DNA from: Clostridium sp. OS1-26
GTDB lineage: Bacteria > Bacillota > Clostridia > Clostridiales > Clostridiaceae
Assembly (NCBI RefSeq): GCF_030915445.1
Contig: NZ_CP133264.1
Span: 4,435,208 to 4,499,207, forward strand
Length of the DNA stretch: 64,000 bases
Direction of reading: 5' to 3'
The position numbers were made by a program, and so were the translations under genes. Position 1 is the first letter of the stretch. Each line of letters starts with the position of its first letter. Shown here in pieces: positions 43,900 through 53,580 of this stretch. The notes under the pieces were generated by a model. That model was not told where the DNA came from. It saw only the letters and a program-made list of their open reading frames with translations, and searched no databases.

Positions 43900-43923
43900 T
43901 TCGCTAAATACACATTTAGCGAA
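43900..43923. promoter_or_regulatory. 24-bp palindrome upstream of the recombinase
   Basis: TTCGCTAAAT (43900-43909) and ATTTAGCGAA (43914-43923) form perfect 10-bp arms around a 4-base spacer, 35 bp before the recombinase start. It could be an operator, or a recombination site for the enzyme itself. Confidence 0.6.
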
Positions 43924-43957
43924 GTTGAGTCAAAAAATAGAGGGGGAATGGACCAAA

Positions 43958-44947
43958 ATGCATTACGACTTAAATCATATTTATGACCCAGATATTCCTG
44001 AGTGTTTAAATGACTTTTTAAATTACTTAGGCACCATTCGTGGTAAATCTAAAAATACTATAGATGGATATAAAGTTGATCTCATTATGTTTTTTAGATT
44101 TCTAAAACTGTATAGAGGAAGAGTTGCAAACAATCAAGACTTTGAAACTATACAAATAAATGATGTAGATGATAACTTCATCAGAAGAATAAAACTCAGC
44201 GATTTATTCGCATTTATATCCTTTGCAGAGAATTATAGAAACAACGGCAGCTATGCTAGAGCTAGAAAAGTAGCAACATTAAAATCTTTCTTTAAATATC
44301 TCCACGGCAAAGCAAAAATTATAGATGAAAACCCGGCTTTGGAGTTGGAATCACCTAAGATAAGTAAGAGAAATCCTATTTACCTTACATTAGAAGAAAG
44401 TAAAGCTCTTTTAAATTCTATAGATGGAAAATACAGAGAAAGAGATTACTGCATAATAACATTATTTTTAAATTGCGGTCTAAGACTTTCGGAATTATGT
44501 GGTATAGATATTTCTAGAATCAAAGGAGATACTTTAACAGTCATAGGAAAAGGCAATAAAGAAAGAACTGTATATTTAAATAGCGCCTGCATGAAGGCTA
44601 TACGTAACTATTTAATGGTTAGAAATCAAGATTGCGATAAGATTAAGGATAAGGATGCTCTTTTTATAAGTAAAAATAACGTTAGAATAAATAAAAGATC
44701 TGTAGAATTAATGCTTAAAAAATACCTTGGAAAAGCAGATTTAGATACAGATAAATATACTCCTCATAAATTAAGGCATACCGCTGCCACACTTATGTAT
44801 AAGTACGGAAATGTAGATATAAGAAGTCTTCAAAAGATTCTAGGTCATGAGAATGTATCTACTACACAGATTTATACTCACGTTGATGATGAAAAACTAA
44901 GGGAAGCAGTTCGCTCTAACCCGCTTAGCGAGGAAGATGATCTTTAA
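43958..44947 (+). CDS. Tyrosine recombinase, XerC/XerD-like
   Basis: 329 residues. The N-terminal SAM-like core-binding domain reads FLNYLGTIRGKSKNTIDGYKVDLIMFFRFLK. The catalytic set is complete: Arg in LNCGLRLSELCGI, Lys in GKGNKERTVYLN, HxxR in HKLRHTAATLM, His in GHENVSTTQIYTHV and the Tyr in the same stretch. It may resolve chromosome dimers at dif or act on another site. The start is set by GAGGGGGAATGG before ATG 43958. No integrase-type neighbours, att sites or tRNA gene suggest a prophage. Confidence 0.92.
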   Translation: MHYDLNHIYDPDIPECLNDFLNYLGTIRGKSKNTIDGYKVDLIMFFRFLKLYRGRVANNQDFETIQINDVDDNFIRRIKLSDLFAFISFAENYRNNGSYARARKVATLKSFFKYLHGKAKIIDENPALELESPKISKRNPIYLTLEESKALLNSIDGKYRERDYCIITLFLNCGLRLSELCGIDISRIKGDTLTVIGKGNKERTVYLNSACMKAIRNYLMVRNQDCDKIKDKDALFISKNNVRINKRSVELMLKKYLGKADLDTDKYTPHKLRHTAATLMYKYGNVDIRSLQKILGHENVSTTQIYTHVDDEKLREAVRSNPLSEEDDL

Positions 44948-44956
44948 AGTTAAGTA

Positions 44957-45000
44957 AATTTATTAAAAATGTTTTATTAAAAATGTTTTATTAAAAATGT
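44957..45000 (+). repeat. Short tandem repeat, 14-bp unit
   Basis: The unit TTTTATTAAAAATG is repeated about three times directly after the recombinase gene. It could be a slippage product. Confidence 0.8.
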
Positions 45001-45009
45001 AATGAGTAA

Positions 45010-45055
45010 AATCCAGCAGGAAGCTTCTTAAGGCTTTCTGCTGGATTATTTTTTA
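45010..45055 (+). terminator. Intrinsic terminator of the recombinase gene
   Basis: AATCCAGCAGGAAGC (45010-45024) pairs with GCTTTCTGCTGGATT (45033-45047) with one mismatch, followed by ATTTTTT. Confidence 0.9.
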
Positions 45056-45080
45056 AATACATATAGAGATTTTTTAATAC

Positions 45081-45302
45081 TTACTTATGTTTGTTTGGAT
45101 TTTTCATAATTAAAATTGCAATGCTTAAAATTAACACACTAGCGCCTGTTAGAGCTAAAATAACAATCAAGTACGACGGAACGTATCTAGCGTAAGATTG
45201 TATGCCAGTAATTGCTGTAGCAGCAAGAAAACAACCAAATATATTAAGCATTACAAGCCTAAGACGTTGTATCTTACATAAATTGTTGCTTTCTTCCCCC
45301 AT
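45081..45302 (-). CDS. Small two-helix membrane protein
   Basis: 73 residues with two hydrophobic segments (LVMLNIFGCFLAATAITGIQ and VPSYLIVILALTGASVLILS) and a charged, lysine-rich end. There is no recognised family. GGAGGTTAGA before ATG 45302 gives the start. It lies 16 bases after the deformylase gene on the same strand, so the two probably share a transcript. Confidence 0.7.
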   Translation of the reverse strand: MGEESNNLCKIQRLRLVMLNIFGCFLAATAITGIQSYARYVPSYLIVILALTGASVLILSIAILIMKNPNKHK

Positions 45303-45318
45303 TCTTCTAACCTCCATA

Positions 45319-45822
45319 TTAAAAGCATCCTGACTTATTTTTATTTATTCTAAAGGATTTATTGTCAATTGCTCTCTGTACCGCTAATATGCCATCTAAA
45401 TGATCGTATTCATGCTGTATTAATTCCGCTAAGTCCCCTTCAAATTCTATGCTGCAATCAGCCCAGTCTAAGTCTTTATAATAAACTCTACATTTTTTAT
45501 ATCTATATAACCTTACTTCTAATCCAGGATAACTCATGCAGTCATCCCACATTTCAAATTTTTCGCCCTCGAAAAATTCAAGTCTTGGATTTATAAAAGC
45601 AATAGAATTGCTGTCAAAATTCATATAAATTATTCTATACAGCTCATTTATCTGCGGTGCCGCTATTGCCCTTCCAAAACCATATTTTTCTCTAAAATTC
45701 ATCATTGTATCATGTAAATCTTCAACTATTTGTTTTGCTTTGTCAATTTCATCTTTCGAAACTTCTTTACATACCTCATAGAGGTTTTCATTACCTAATA
45801 ATAATATTTCCTTCACAGCCAT
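45319..45822 (-). CDS. def: Peptide deformylase-like protein
   Basis: 167 residues. It removes the formyl group from nascent proteins. The three metal and active-site motifs are visible in slightly divergent form: GFGRAIAAPQI (motif 1, usually GxGLAAPQ), WDDCMSYPG (motif 2 with metal Cys, usually EGCLS) and IQHEYDHLDGIL (motif 3, HExxHLDG). The altered motifs suggest a second, specialised deformylase and not the housekeeping copy near fmt. It lies downstream of the D-aminoacyl-tRNA deacylase gene; both act in translation quality control. Confidence 0.85.
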   Translation of the reverse strand: MAVKEILLLGNENLYEVCKEVSKDEIDKAKQIVEDLHDTMMNFREKYGFGRAIAAPQINELYRIIYMNFDSNSIAFINPRLEFFEGEKFEMWDDCMSYPGLEVRLYRYKKCRVYYKDLDWADCSIEFEGDLAELIQHEYDHLDGILAVQRAIDNKSFRINKNKSGCF

Positions 45823-45965
45823 TGTTCTTCCCCCTTCATTTTATCAGTTTATAACATCTAAAATACTGATAAAAATTCTCATTTATACACTTATGCTTTA
45901 TTTTCTTATAGCTTTTGTGTTTATATTTATTATACATAGCATTTTAGCCCTTTTCTACAAAATTA

Positions 45966-46913
45966 TTAATCATATAACTCTATAATAGGCGATTCTTTTA
46001 TATTGTTAAGCTGCTTATGCTTAAATACAGGTACATTTAGCACTTCCGCAATACGTCTACATTGCTCTCTATAAGGAGCCTTTAGCTTTTCTTGATAGAC
46101 GATTCCGTCAATTCCTCCGATAATAGAATTAATACATTCTTCTAATTTCTTATAGCCTTCTCCTTCACTATACTTGCCATTTACAAGCCATGAACTCGGA
46201 AGAATATGAGTTGCAGAGACTGGATACTGTCTATTTAGTACTGCATTAGTGATTGATTCTTCAAAATGAATTCCTCCAAGATATAAAACTGTGGGAAATT
46301 TAACATCACTATCAAATACTTTAACTAGTGATAATGTAATTACATCTGCAGCCTTCTCGTTTGCCCAACTTTCTGGCGTACTGCCAATTTCAACATCTAC
46401 TAAAGGAACCTTGAATTCAATTATTTTCTGTGGTAATCCATTGTATATCATCCCTGACCAATGTGTAGCCTCCATTGTCACTCTAAAATCCTCTAATCCT
46501 AATTCCCTTCTATTTTCTTCTAATTTGTGTGCTAAATTAGTTGTATATATTGGATGTGTCATCCCAAAGTAGCCAGATTCGACATCTCCTGTAGTATGCA
46601 AACACAGAACCTTGTCTGGAGCTTTTTGGCCTCCATGCCAATTAACAACGCCTGCAAAATCAAATTTAGAAAAATACTCGTTCATTATTGGTAAATAGTA
46701 ATCATAATCATGACTGATAACTTTATGTGTTCTTACATAGTTAAATACATTCCCTTTAGAATCTATATATTCCATAACGGGATATCCATCAACCATGATC
46801 TTGGTTGGCTTTAAGCCAAATATTCTCATAGAATTTTCAAATACCCTTGGCGCCACACTATCATTCTCAAAATCATAGCAAAAAAAATATACAGCCTTTT
46901 TTGTTAACAACAT
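45966..46913 (-). CDS. DTD2/GEK1-type D-aminoacyl-tRNA deacylase
   Basis: 315 residues from MLLTKKAVYFFCYDFENDS. The family motifs VVNWHGGQ, VTMEATHWSGM and VDVEIGSTPESWAN resemble archaeal and plant DTD2, which remove D-amino acids from tRNA. DTD2 is rare in bacteria. GAGGAGGGAAAGT sets the start at 46913; an in-frame extension to 47015 exists but has no ribosome binding site. A -24/-12 promoter lies upstream at 47055-47070 and a sigma-54 activator gene lies beyond it. The true substrate could differ, for example another ester-linked adduct. Confidence 0.82.
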   Translation of the reverse strand: MLLTKKAVYFFCYDFENDSVAPRVFENSMRIFGLKPTKIMVDGYPVMEYIDSKGNVFNYVRTHKVISHDYDYYLPIMNEYFSKFDFAGVVNWHGGQKAPDKVLCLHTTGDVESGYFGMTHPIYTTNLAHKLEENRRELGLEDFRVTMEATHWSGMIYNGLPQKIIEFKVPLVDVEIGSTPESWANEKAADVITLSLVKVFDSDVKFPTVLYLGGIHFEESITNAVLNRQYPVSATHILPSSWLVNGKYSEGEGYKKLEECINSIIGGIDGIVYQEKLKAPYREQCRRIAEVLNVPVFKHKQLNNIKESPIIELYD

Positions 46914-47054
46914 ACTTTCCCTCCTCTTAAAACTCTTCCTTTGCACTGTATTAGATAATTTAGATATCTCTAACCATCCTAAGCTCCTCCTTTGCTCCAA
47001 ATTGTATTTTGCCATATATAGATGGTCTACTTTTATATATCTTATATTATTTAT

Positions 47055-47070
47055 AGCAAAATTTATGCCA
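47055..47070 (-). promoter_or_regulatory. Sigma-54 (-24/-12) promoter of the DTD2-type gene
   Basis: On the minus strand the sequence TGGCATAAATTTTGCT has the GG and GC pairs at the exact spacing of the RpoN consensus TGGCACG-N4-TTGCA. Transcription would start near 47044, before the gene. Confidence 0.75.
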
Positions 47071-47153
47071 TTTTTACTTATTTAAATAAAAAATGTTATT
47101 ACACCCTTTACACAGCTTTCTATATTTTTGGAGCTAGATTGCAAAGAGTTAAG

Positions 47154-47171
47154 ATTATCAAAGATGATAAT
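47154..47171. promoter_or_regulatory. Upstream activator site for the sigma-54 regulator
   Basis: ATTATCA-AAGA-TGATAAT has perfect 7-bp arms about 118 bp upstream of the predicted sigma-54 start. The TATCA-N4-TGATA core appears twice more at 47294-47307 and 47312-47325. Confidence 0.6.
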
Positions 47172-47285
47172 TTAAGTTCTTTGTAATCATCAAATATTGT
47201 TACTAAATCTTATTTTTTTATTTACTGACAAGCAGCTGCAAGTGATTAATAACAGGAATAATAGATAGAATTTTTTTATGCAAAA

Positions 47286-47333
47286 AGCATGATTATCAAA
47301 AATGATAGGTTTATCATTTTTGATAATCATGCT
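47286..47333 (-). terminator. Long hairpin, terminator and/or activator sites
   Basis: Perfect 22-bp arms (47286-47307 and 47312-47333) surround a 4-base loop. It lies just downstream of the regulator gene on the minus strand and is followed there by a T-rich tail, so it can terminate it. Each arm also contains one TATCA-N4-TGATA element. Confidence 0.7.
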
Positions 47334-47339
47334 CTTCAT

Positions 47340-49090
47340 TTATAATTTTATATTATATTTCTTTAATTTGCGGTACAAGGTGGCAATACCTATTCCCATT
47401 TTCTCAGCAATATCTTTTTTGATTCACCGCTAGAACCATAAATCTCAATTGCCTTTTTAAATAGTTCTTTTTCCATGTGATCAATATCGCAATAATCATA
47501 TTTTAAGATTTTGGTCACATTTTTAATCTTTGCAGGCAGCAAATCATCATCAATATGCCCATCTTCCCCCATCATATTGATTACATATTCTATTGTATTC
47601 TGAAGCTCCCTTACGTTTCCAGGCCAATTATATTTTTCTATAGAACTCCAGAAACTCTTTGAAATTGTAACTACCTTTTTGCTGAATAACCTTGGGAACT
47701 TATCGATAAAACAGTTCGTTAATAATTTTATATCACTCTTCCTCCTTCTAAGAGGTGGAAGAAAAATAGGAATTACATTTAATCTATAGTATAAATCTTC
47801 TCTAAAAGTATTGTTTTTAACCATGTCTTCTAAATTTTTATTGGTAGCGGCAATCACTCTTGCATTGATACTTATCAACTTATTAGAGCCAAGCCTAACA
47901 ACTTCTCTTTGTTCCAATACTCTTAACAGTTTAACTTGTATGTATAATGGCATATCACCTATTTCATCTAAAAAAATAGTTCCATTATTCGCTTGCTCAA
48001 ACTTGCCTATTTTACCCTTAGGATCCGCTCCTGTAAAAGCACCTCTTACATAACCAAACAATTCGCTCTCTAACAGGTTTCCTGGGATTGCAGCACAGTT
48101 AACAGCAATAAAAGGACCTTCAGATCTTTCACTTTCATTATGAAGTGCTCTTGCATAAAGCTCTTTACCGGTGCCACTTTCACCTGTTATTAGTACTGTT
48201 GATATAGATGAAGCAATCCTCTTTATTTTTTGATTTAATATTTGTATTTCTTTTGATTCTCCAATAATACTGCTTAAACCAATTTTTTCTTTTGTTGTAG
48301 TTAATGTAAGTGCCTTTTGGTGAGCAACTTCTGGATCCTTGAATATAAAAATCTCATTATAGTCAGGATTGTTTATATGATATGCTTTTCCTATTGCATC
48401 AGCAAAACAATCGTCAATTTGCACTGTATATTCCATTAAGTCTAATACCGTAGTTCCTGAAGGTTTTAACTGGATATTAATATTTTTAATTTTATCAAGA
48501 TCAACTTCTAATATTTTTTTACCTGTTTTATTTATCCTTGTTATTTTTCTATTTTCATTAAGAACTATAATACCTTCCTCTACATTATCAATGATTTCAT
48601 TTAAAAATCCTATAACTTCTAAATTTCTTTCATTCTCTTCAGCCTCGAGAGCTTTTGAGGAAATTAAATCTGAAATTTGGTCGAGAAAGTTAATAAAAGT
48701 ATCATAGTTCTCCAATATGTGATTTCTTTGCGATTCGGTAGTACAGACGAATGCTATGATACCGATGACTTTTTCATTCAGCTTAATTGGCGCATTCATA
48801 TGAAAAGTCTCAACGCAATTTAATCTTTCGGGACAATTCTTGCAAATCTCATTTTCCTTTGGATTATTAATAATTTTCTTTTCTCCGGTTTCAATAACCA
48901 TCTTAGCAATATGGCCTTCGTCAGACATATTAAGGTTATTTTTTTCCTTATATCGTCCTGTTCCAGCTACTCTTATTAAATTCAAATCTACAATTACAAC
49001 ATCCACTTTAAGTATTTGAGATAGTACAGTAACATACTTATTAGCCGTATCTTGAATTTTCCATAAAATATTACTCATCACTATCACCAC
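47340..49090 (-). pseudogene. Sigma-54-dependent transcription activator, frameshifted near the C-terminus
   Basis: About 583 residues after repair. The N-terminal sensor domain (about 1-140) has [10 protein letters not shown], a possible metal or redox site, and a following PAS-like segment. The AAA+ domain has [18 protein letters not shown], the sigma-54 contact [13 protein letters not shown] and [10 protein letters not shown]. The first frame stops early after [13 protein letters not shown]. One A restored in the run at 47415-47420 gives [23 protein letters not shown], a Fis-type DNA-binding helix pair. The regulator lies next to a -24/-12 promoter with activator palindromes, so it very likely drives the DTD2-type gene. 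Its signal is unknown; a D-amino acid is one possibility. Confidence 0.88.
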
Positions 49091-49181
49091 CTTCTTATAC
49101 TATTTTATTATAATAGCAGATGCATCTAAGTTATAATCTTATGCTTCACTACTATAGATAGATAATATAGTAATTATTTGA

Positions 49182-51055
49182 TTACTTTTTACTTTCATTA
49201 ATATTCGGCCTTGTATCACATATCAATTCAGCTTTAATTCTCTTTATTTTAACTACCCCTTCTTTGGTAAAGGTAAATATCTCATTTAAAAAATCTCTTT
49301 TATTAAAAGTTCCCTTTTCAACATCATATAATTTCTTCTCTAATCTTCCCGTATAATCCGTATCCATTAATTCCTTTAAAGGGAAGTTTTCAATAAGCTT
49401 TATCCCCTTTTCTGTAATTAATAATGATTTTCCTTTTGTAGTTATATAATCAGCATACTTTAACTTGTTTATAGTTTCCGCTCTTGTGGCTGCAGTCCCT
49501 ATAGAGTATCCATAAAGTATGGAGGAATCTTCTTCGTTATCATCCTCATCACTGCTATTAGAATTTTTTCCGCAAGTTTCCATGGCTTTTAAAATAGTTT
49601 TTTCTGTATGATGTGCAGGCGGCTTACTCTTTTTGACACTACCTTAATTTCTATCATCTTAACTACATCATTTTTATTAACTGGAGGTAGTAACTCATCT
49701 TTTTTATCTTCATCATAAAGTTTAAGCCATCCCTTAACTCTCAGTATTTTTCCTTTAGTTGAGAATAGCCTTTCATAATTATCTCCTTGCACACTAGTTA
49801 TTATCTCTGTATTCTCATATTCTGCTGAAGGCATAAATTGAGATATGAATCTGTTTTTTATTGAATTATATACGATTCTTTCGTCTTCTGTTAAATTTTT
49901 AGGAATAATATAAGTTGGTATAATAGCACTATGGCTTTCTACTTTTTCATTGTTAAATACCTTCTTAGAAGTATTAAATACTACTTCGTCTTTAAAAGGC
50001 AAATCTTTTTTTAGCGTTTCTAATACATTTTTAGCTTTATCTTTTATGCTTTCTTCTAGCGCTGTACTTTCTGTTCTTGGATACGTGATATGTTTCTTTT
50101 CATATAAGCTCTGCGCTACTTTTAATACTTTATCTGCAGTAAAGCCCTTATATTTGCTTGTTACATATCCCTGCAAATTACTTAGATTAAATAAACTTGG
50201 TGCATTCTCCTTCTTAACTTCTACTGTTTTTTCTTTTATAATACCGTCTTTCCCCTGTATTTCATCTTTAAGTCTTTCTACACTTTGCTTATTGGGGAAC
50301 TTATCCTTTTTACCATGAAAGAACTTACCTTTATATGTGCCCGCTTCACCTTTGAAGGTTGCATTTAACTCGAAAAATTCTTCCATCTTGAAATTCTTTA
50401 TTTGCATCTCTCTATCATATATCATCTTAAGGGTGGGCATTAATACTCTTCCAATGTTTAAAAGATTGCCTTTTCCTCTTGTATATTTCATTGTAGCAAT
50501 AGAGGTAAAGTTAATTCCTATAACCCAATCTGCCAGCTGTCTACTTACTCCTGCATCTTGTAAAGGCTTCATTTCCGAATTTTCTTTAAGATTATTTAGT
50601 CCCTTGTTGATTTCAGTTGGTGTCCATTCATTAATTAATATTCTATGTATAGGTTTAGTAACTTTTAGATAGTCAAATATGAGAAGTGCTATAAGTTCCC
50701 CTTCTCTATCAAAGTCTGTAGCTGATACTATATCTGTAACATCCTGTCTATTAACAAGGCTTCTTATTATTTCAAGTTGTTTTTTTGCACCAGGGTCTAT
50801 TACATTTTTGTTTTTGCCATCATTTTTTATTTTATATTTGAATTCTTCTGGTATATAAGGAAAATTTTCAAAGCTCCATAATGCTAACTTAGGATCATAA
50901 TCCTTACAATCGTAAAGTGTTAGCAAATGACCAAAGGCCCATGTTATTATATAATTCTCCCCTTCTATATATCCATCTTTTTTCATTTTACACTTAAGCG
51001 CTTCTGCAATATTTCTAGCTACTGAAGGCTTTTCTGCTAATATTAATTTTTTCAT
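49182..51055 (-). pseudogene. topB: DNA topoisomerase III, frameshifted
   Basis: About 624 residues after repair. TopB relaxes and decatenates DNA through a 5'-phosphotyrosine. Seen: LILAEKPSVARNIAEAL (Toprim start), ATDFDREGELIALLIFDYL (Toprim DxD), INEWTPTEI and HITYPRTESTAL with the catalytic Tyr. The main frame stops after VSRLHIIQKKLF. The right sequence SKPPAHHTEKTILKAMETCGKN continues in another frame once one A is restored at 49630-49634. The protein ends near residue 624 without zinc ribbons, shorter than B. subtilis TopB (727). Confidence 0.88.
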
Positions 51056-51252
51056 TTAACTCACCTGTAATTATTTTTTATGTTGTTCTTATTAAAGTAA
51101 TTATAACTGATAATTATACTATGTATAATACTGTTAAAAATTAAAAAACTAAGTAATAGGTCTTCTAAACTTGTAACAAAGTAATATTATACTACTTTTT
51201 TCATGCTAAATAAATACAATCTTTAGTACATACTGATAAGGAAGGTGTAATT

Positions 51253-52002
51253 ATGATAAAACTAGTTTTGCTAAGGCACGGTCAAAGTATATGGAATAAG
51301 GAAAATAGATTTACCGGATGGACAGATGTAGATTTAACAGAAGATGGGCTAAAAGAAGCAAGAAAAGCTGGAAAGATACTAGCTGAAAATGGATTTACCT
51401 TTGACATAGCATATACCTCTGTATTAAAAAGAGCAATTAGAACCTTGTGGATTTTACTTGATGAAATGGATTTAATGTGGATACCGGTATATAAGTGCTG
51501 GCAGTTAAATGAGAGGCATTATGGTGCACTTCAAGGCCTTGATAAAAAAGAAACCGCTGAAAAATACGGAGAAGAACAAGTACATAGGTGGAGACGATTT
51601 GTGTATGTGAGCCCTCCTCCTTTAGATAAGGGAGATAAAAGGTATGCTGGATTTGAAAGTAAGTATAAAGCCTTAAAGGACTCTCAAATTCCACTTACAG
51701 AGAATCTTAACGACACGGAAGAAAGAGTAATGCAGTATTGGCATAGTACTATTGCACCACAAATTAAATCTGGCAAAAATATAATTATATCTGCACATGG
51801 TAATACTTTAAGAGCACTAGTTAGATATTTAGATGATATTCCTGGCGACGGAATTTCAAGCCTGAATATTCCTACAGGAGTTCCTCTAGTTTATGAATTA
51901 GATAATGATTTAAAGCCTATAAGACATTACTATTTAGAAATAGAAGGAAAACTTCCTAAAGGTTCTATTCCAAAGAATATCCAAGGTATTCCCCATTCCT
52001 AG
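51253..52002 (+). CDS. gpmA: 2,3-bisphosphoglycerate-dependent phosphoglycerate mutase
   Basis: 249 residues, the standard length. It interconverts 3- and 2-phosphoglycerate in glycolysis. Signatures: [27 protein letters not shown] with the phosphorylated His, [34 protein letters not shown] and [29 protein letters not shown] precedes the ATG. A second, cofactor-independent mutase is common in clostridia, so this may be an auxiliary enzyme. Confidence 0.96.
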   Translation: MIKLVLLRHGQSIWNKENRFTGWTDVDLTEDGLKEARKAGKILAENGFTFDIAYTSVLKRAIRTLWILLDEMDLMWIPVYKCWQLNERHYGALQGLDKKETAEKYGEEQVHRWRRFVYVSPPPLDKGDKRYAGFESKYKALKDSQIPLTENLNDTEERVMQYWHSTIAPQIKSGKNIIISAHGNTLRALVRYLDDIPGDGISSLNIPTGVPLVYELDNDLKPIRHYYLEIEGKLPKGSIPKNIQGIPHS

Positions 52003-52010
52003 TGAAAAAT

Positions 52011-52055
52011 GATAAAGAACCCAGAGCTTAAAAGTTCCGAGTTCTTTATCTATGA
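52011..52055. terminator. Intrinsic terminator between gpmA and lctD
   Basis: GATAAAGAAC (52011-52020) pairs with GTTCTTTATC (52041-52050). It can act for the convergent lactate operon as well. Confidence 0.8.
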
Positions 52056-52074
52056 TAAATTATAGGCGAGTATA

Positions 52075-53490
52075 CTATTGACACACTTTACCTGGATTTA
52101 ATATATTTTTAGGATCGAAGGCTAACTTGATATTTCTCATGAGCTCCATATAGTCATTACCGTATTGTTCAAATAAATATGGTCTCTTAGCATATCCTAT
52201 TCCGTGCTCTCCTGATACCAACCCGTTAAGTTCAACAGACTTTTTATACATACACTCAAAGACTTCGCTAAGTTTCTTTTCCCATTCTTCTTGTGATAAT
52301 TCATCTCTTAGAACATATACATGTAGATTACCGTCTCCAGCATGTCCGAAGCTTCTTATTCTTATATTAAACTGTTCTTGAAGCTCGTCTGTATATTTAA
52401 CAAACTCCGCTACTCTGTTTCTTGGAACAACAACGTCACATTCATCCATTTCTGTTGTTGTAGCTTTAACTGCTTCAAGGAAGGCTCCTCTTGCTGACCA
52501 TACTGCTTCTTTTCTTTCATCTGTATCTGTTATATATACATCTAAAGCTCCTTCCTCTAAACAGATTTGAGCAACTCTGTCATAATCTCTTTCTATGTCT
52601 TCTTTGCTATTTCCATCAAAAGTTAATAGCAGGTATGCATCAGATGAATTATCCGGAAATTTCTTTCCAAGGAATTCTTCAGCGGCTAATATAACTTCTC
52701 TTTGCATAAATTCTATAGCTGTTGGTATTGATTTTGATTTAATAATCTTTGGTACTGTATTTATTGCTTTTTCGAGGTTAGGGAATGGTATCAATAAACT
52801 TATTGCTTTCTTAGGAAGTGGTAATAGCTTTAGGATGGCTTTTGTCACTATTCCTAATGTGCCTTCTGAACCGCATATTAAATCCTTTATGCTGTAACCA
52901 GAACTATTTTTAACAACTTTGCCGCCAACTTCGATTACCTTTCCATTTGGAAGAACTACTTCAAGCCCTCTTACGTAATCCCTTGTAACCCCATATTTAA
53001 CCGCTCTCATACCACCGGCATTAGTATTAATATTTCCACCTATTGTAGCAGATTTCTCACCTGGATCTGGTGGGTAAAATAAATCATGCTCCTCTACATA
53101 TTTGCCTATTTCCATTAGCAAAACGCCTGGTTCTACTGTTAAAGTTAGATTTTCTTCATCGATTTCAAGTATATTGTTCATCTTAGTTAAGTTTATCATT
53201 ATTCCACCATGAAGTGGAACAGAAGCTCCAACTAATCCAGTACCTGAACCTCTAGCAACCACTGGAAGATTATTCTCATAAGCATAAGCCATTATTTTTG
53301 AAACTTCTTCTGTATTCTGTACCTCTACTACAGTATCCGGCATCTTGCTAATTCCACCTAATTCATCGTGGCTAAAATCTTCATTTATATTTTCACCTAT
53401 AAATACTCTATCTTCACCTAATAGTTCAATTAGAAATTTTATATCCTTTTCATCAAGCTTTTTATATTGGTTCGCACAATTACATGCCAT
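52075..53490 (-). CDS. lctD: FAD-linked lactate dehydrogenase (GlcD/LctD family)
   Basis: 471 residues. [34 protein letters not shown] and [28 protein letters not shown] are the FAD-binding domain. The C-terminal [14 protein letters not shown] and [20 protein letters not shown] are the vanillyl-alcohol-oxidase type cap. In Acetobacterium woodii the same enzyme with EtfAB oxidises lactate with NAD+ while oxidising reduced ferredoxin (electron confurcation). GGAGGTAAGCAAA fixes the start at 53490. The last gene of the operon. Confidence 0.92.
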   Translation of the reverse strand: MACNCANQYKKLDEKDIKFLIELLGEDRVFIGENINEDFSHDELGGISKMPDTVVEVQNTEEVSKIMAYAYENNLPVVARGSGTGLVGASVPLHGGIMINLTKMNNILEIDEENLTLTVEPGVLLMEIGKYVEEHDLFYPPDPGEKSATIGGNINTNAGGMRAVKYGVTRDYVRGLEVVLPNGKVIEVGGKVVKNSSGYSIKDLICGSEGTLGIVTKAILKLLPLPKKAISLLIPFPNLEKAINTVPKIIKSKSIPTAIEFMQREVILAAEEFLGKKFPDNSSDAYLLLTFDGNSKEDIERDYDRVAQICLEEGALDVYITDTDERKEAVWSARGAFLEAVKATTTEMDECDVVVPRNRVAEFVKYTDELQEQFNIRIRSFGHAGDGNLHVYVLRDELSQEEWEKKLSEVFECMYKKSVELNGLVSGEHGIGYAKRPYLFEQYGNDYMELMRNIKLAFDPKNILNPGKVCQ

Positions 53491-53580
53491 TTTGCTTACC
53501 TCCAAATCTTTTCTATCATTATGAATTTATTTTTATTCTAATACTTGCTAACTCCTGTATTATGATTTATCATAGATCAA

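Noticed and set aside
43925-44947. Prophage or integrative element around the Xer-type recombinase
   Set aside because: No tRNA gene, attachment repeats, phage or conjugation genes are nearby.
47286-47333. Mobile-element inverted terminal repeats
   Set aside because: The arms are four bases apart and enclose nothing; a hairpin with binding sites explains them better.
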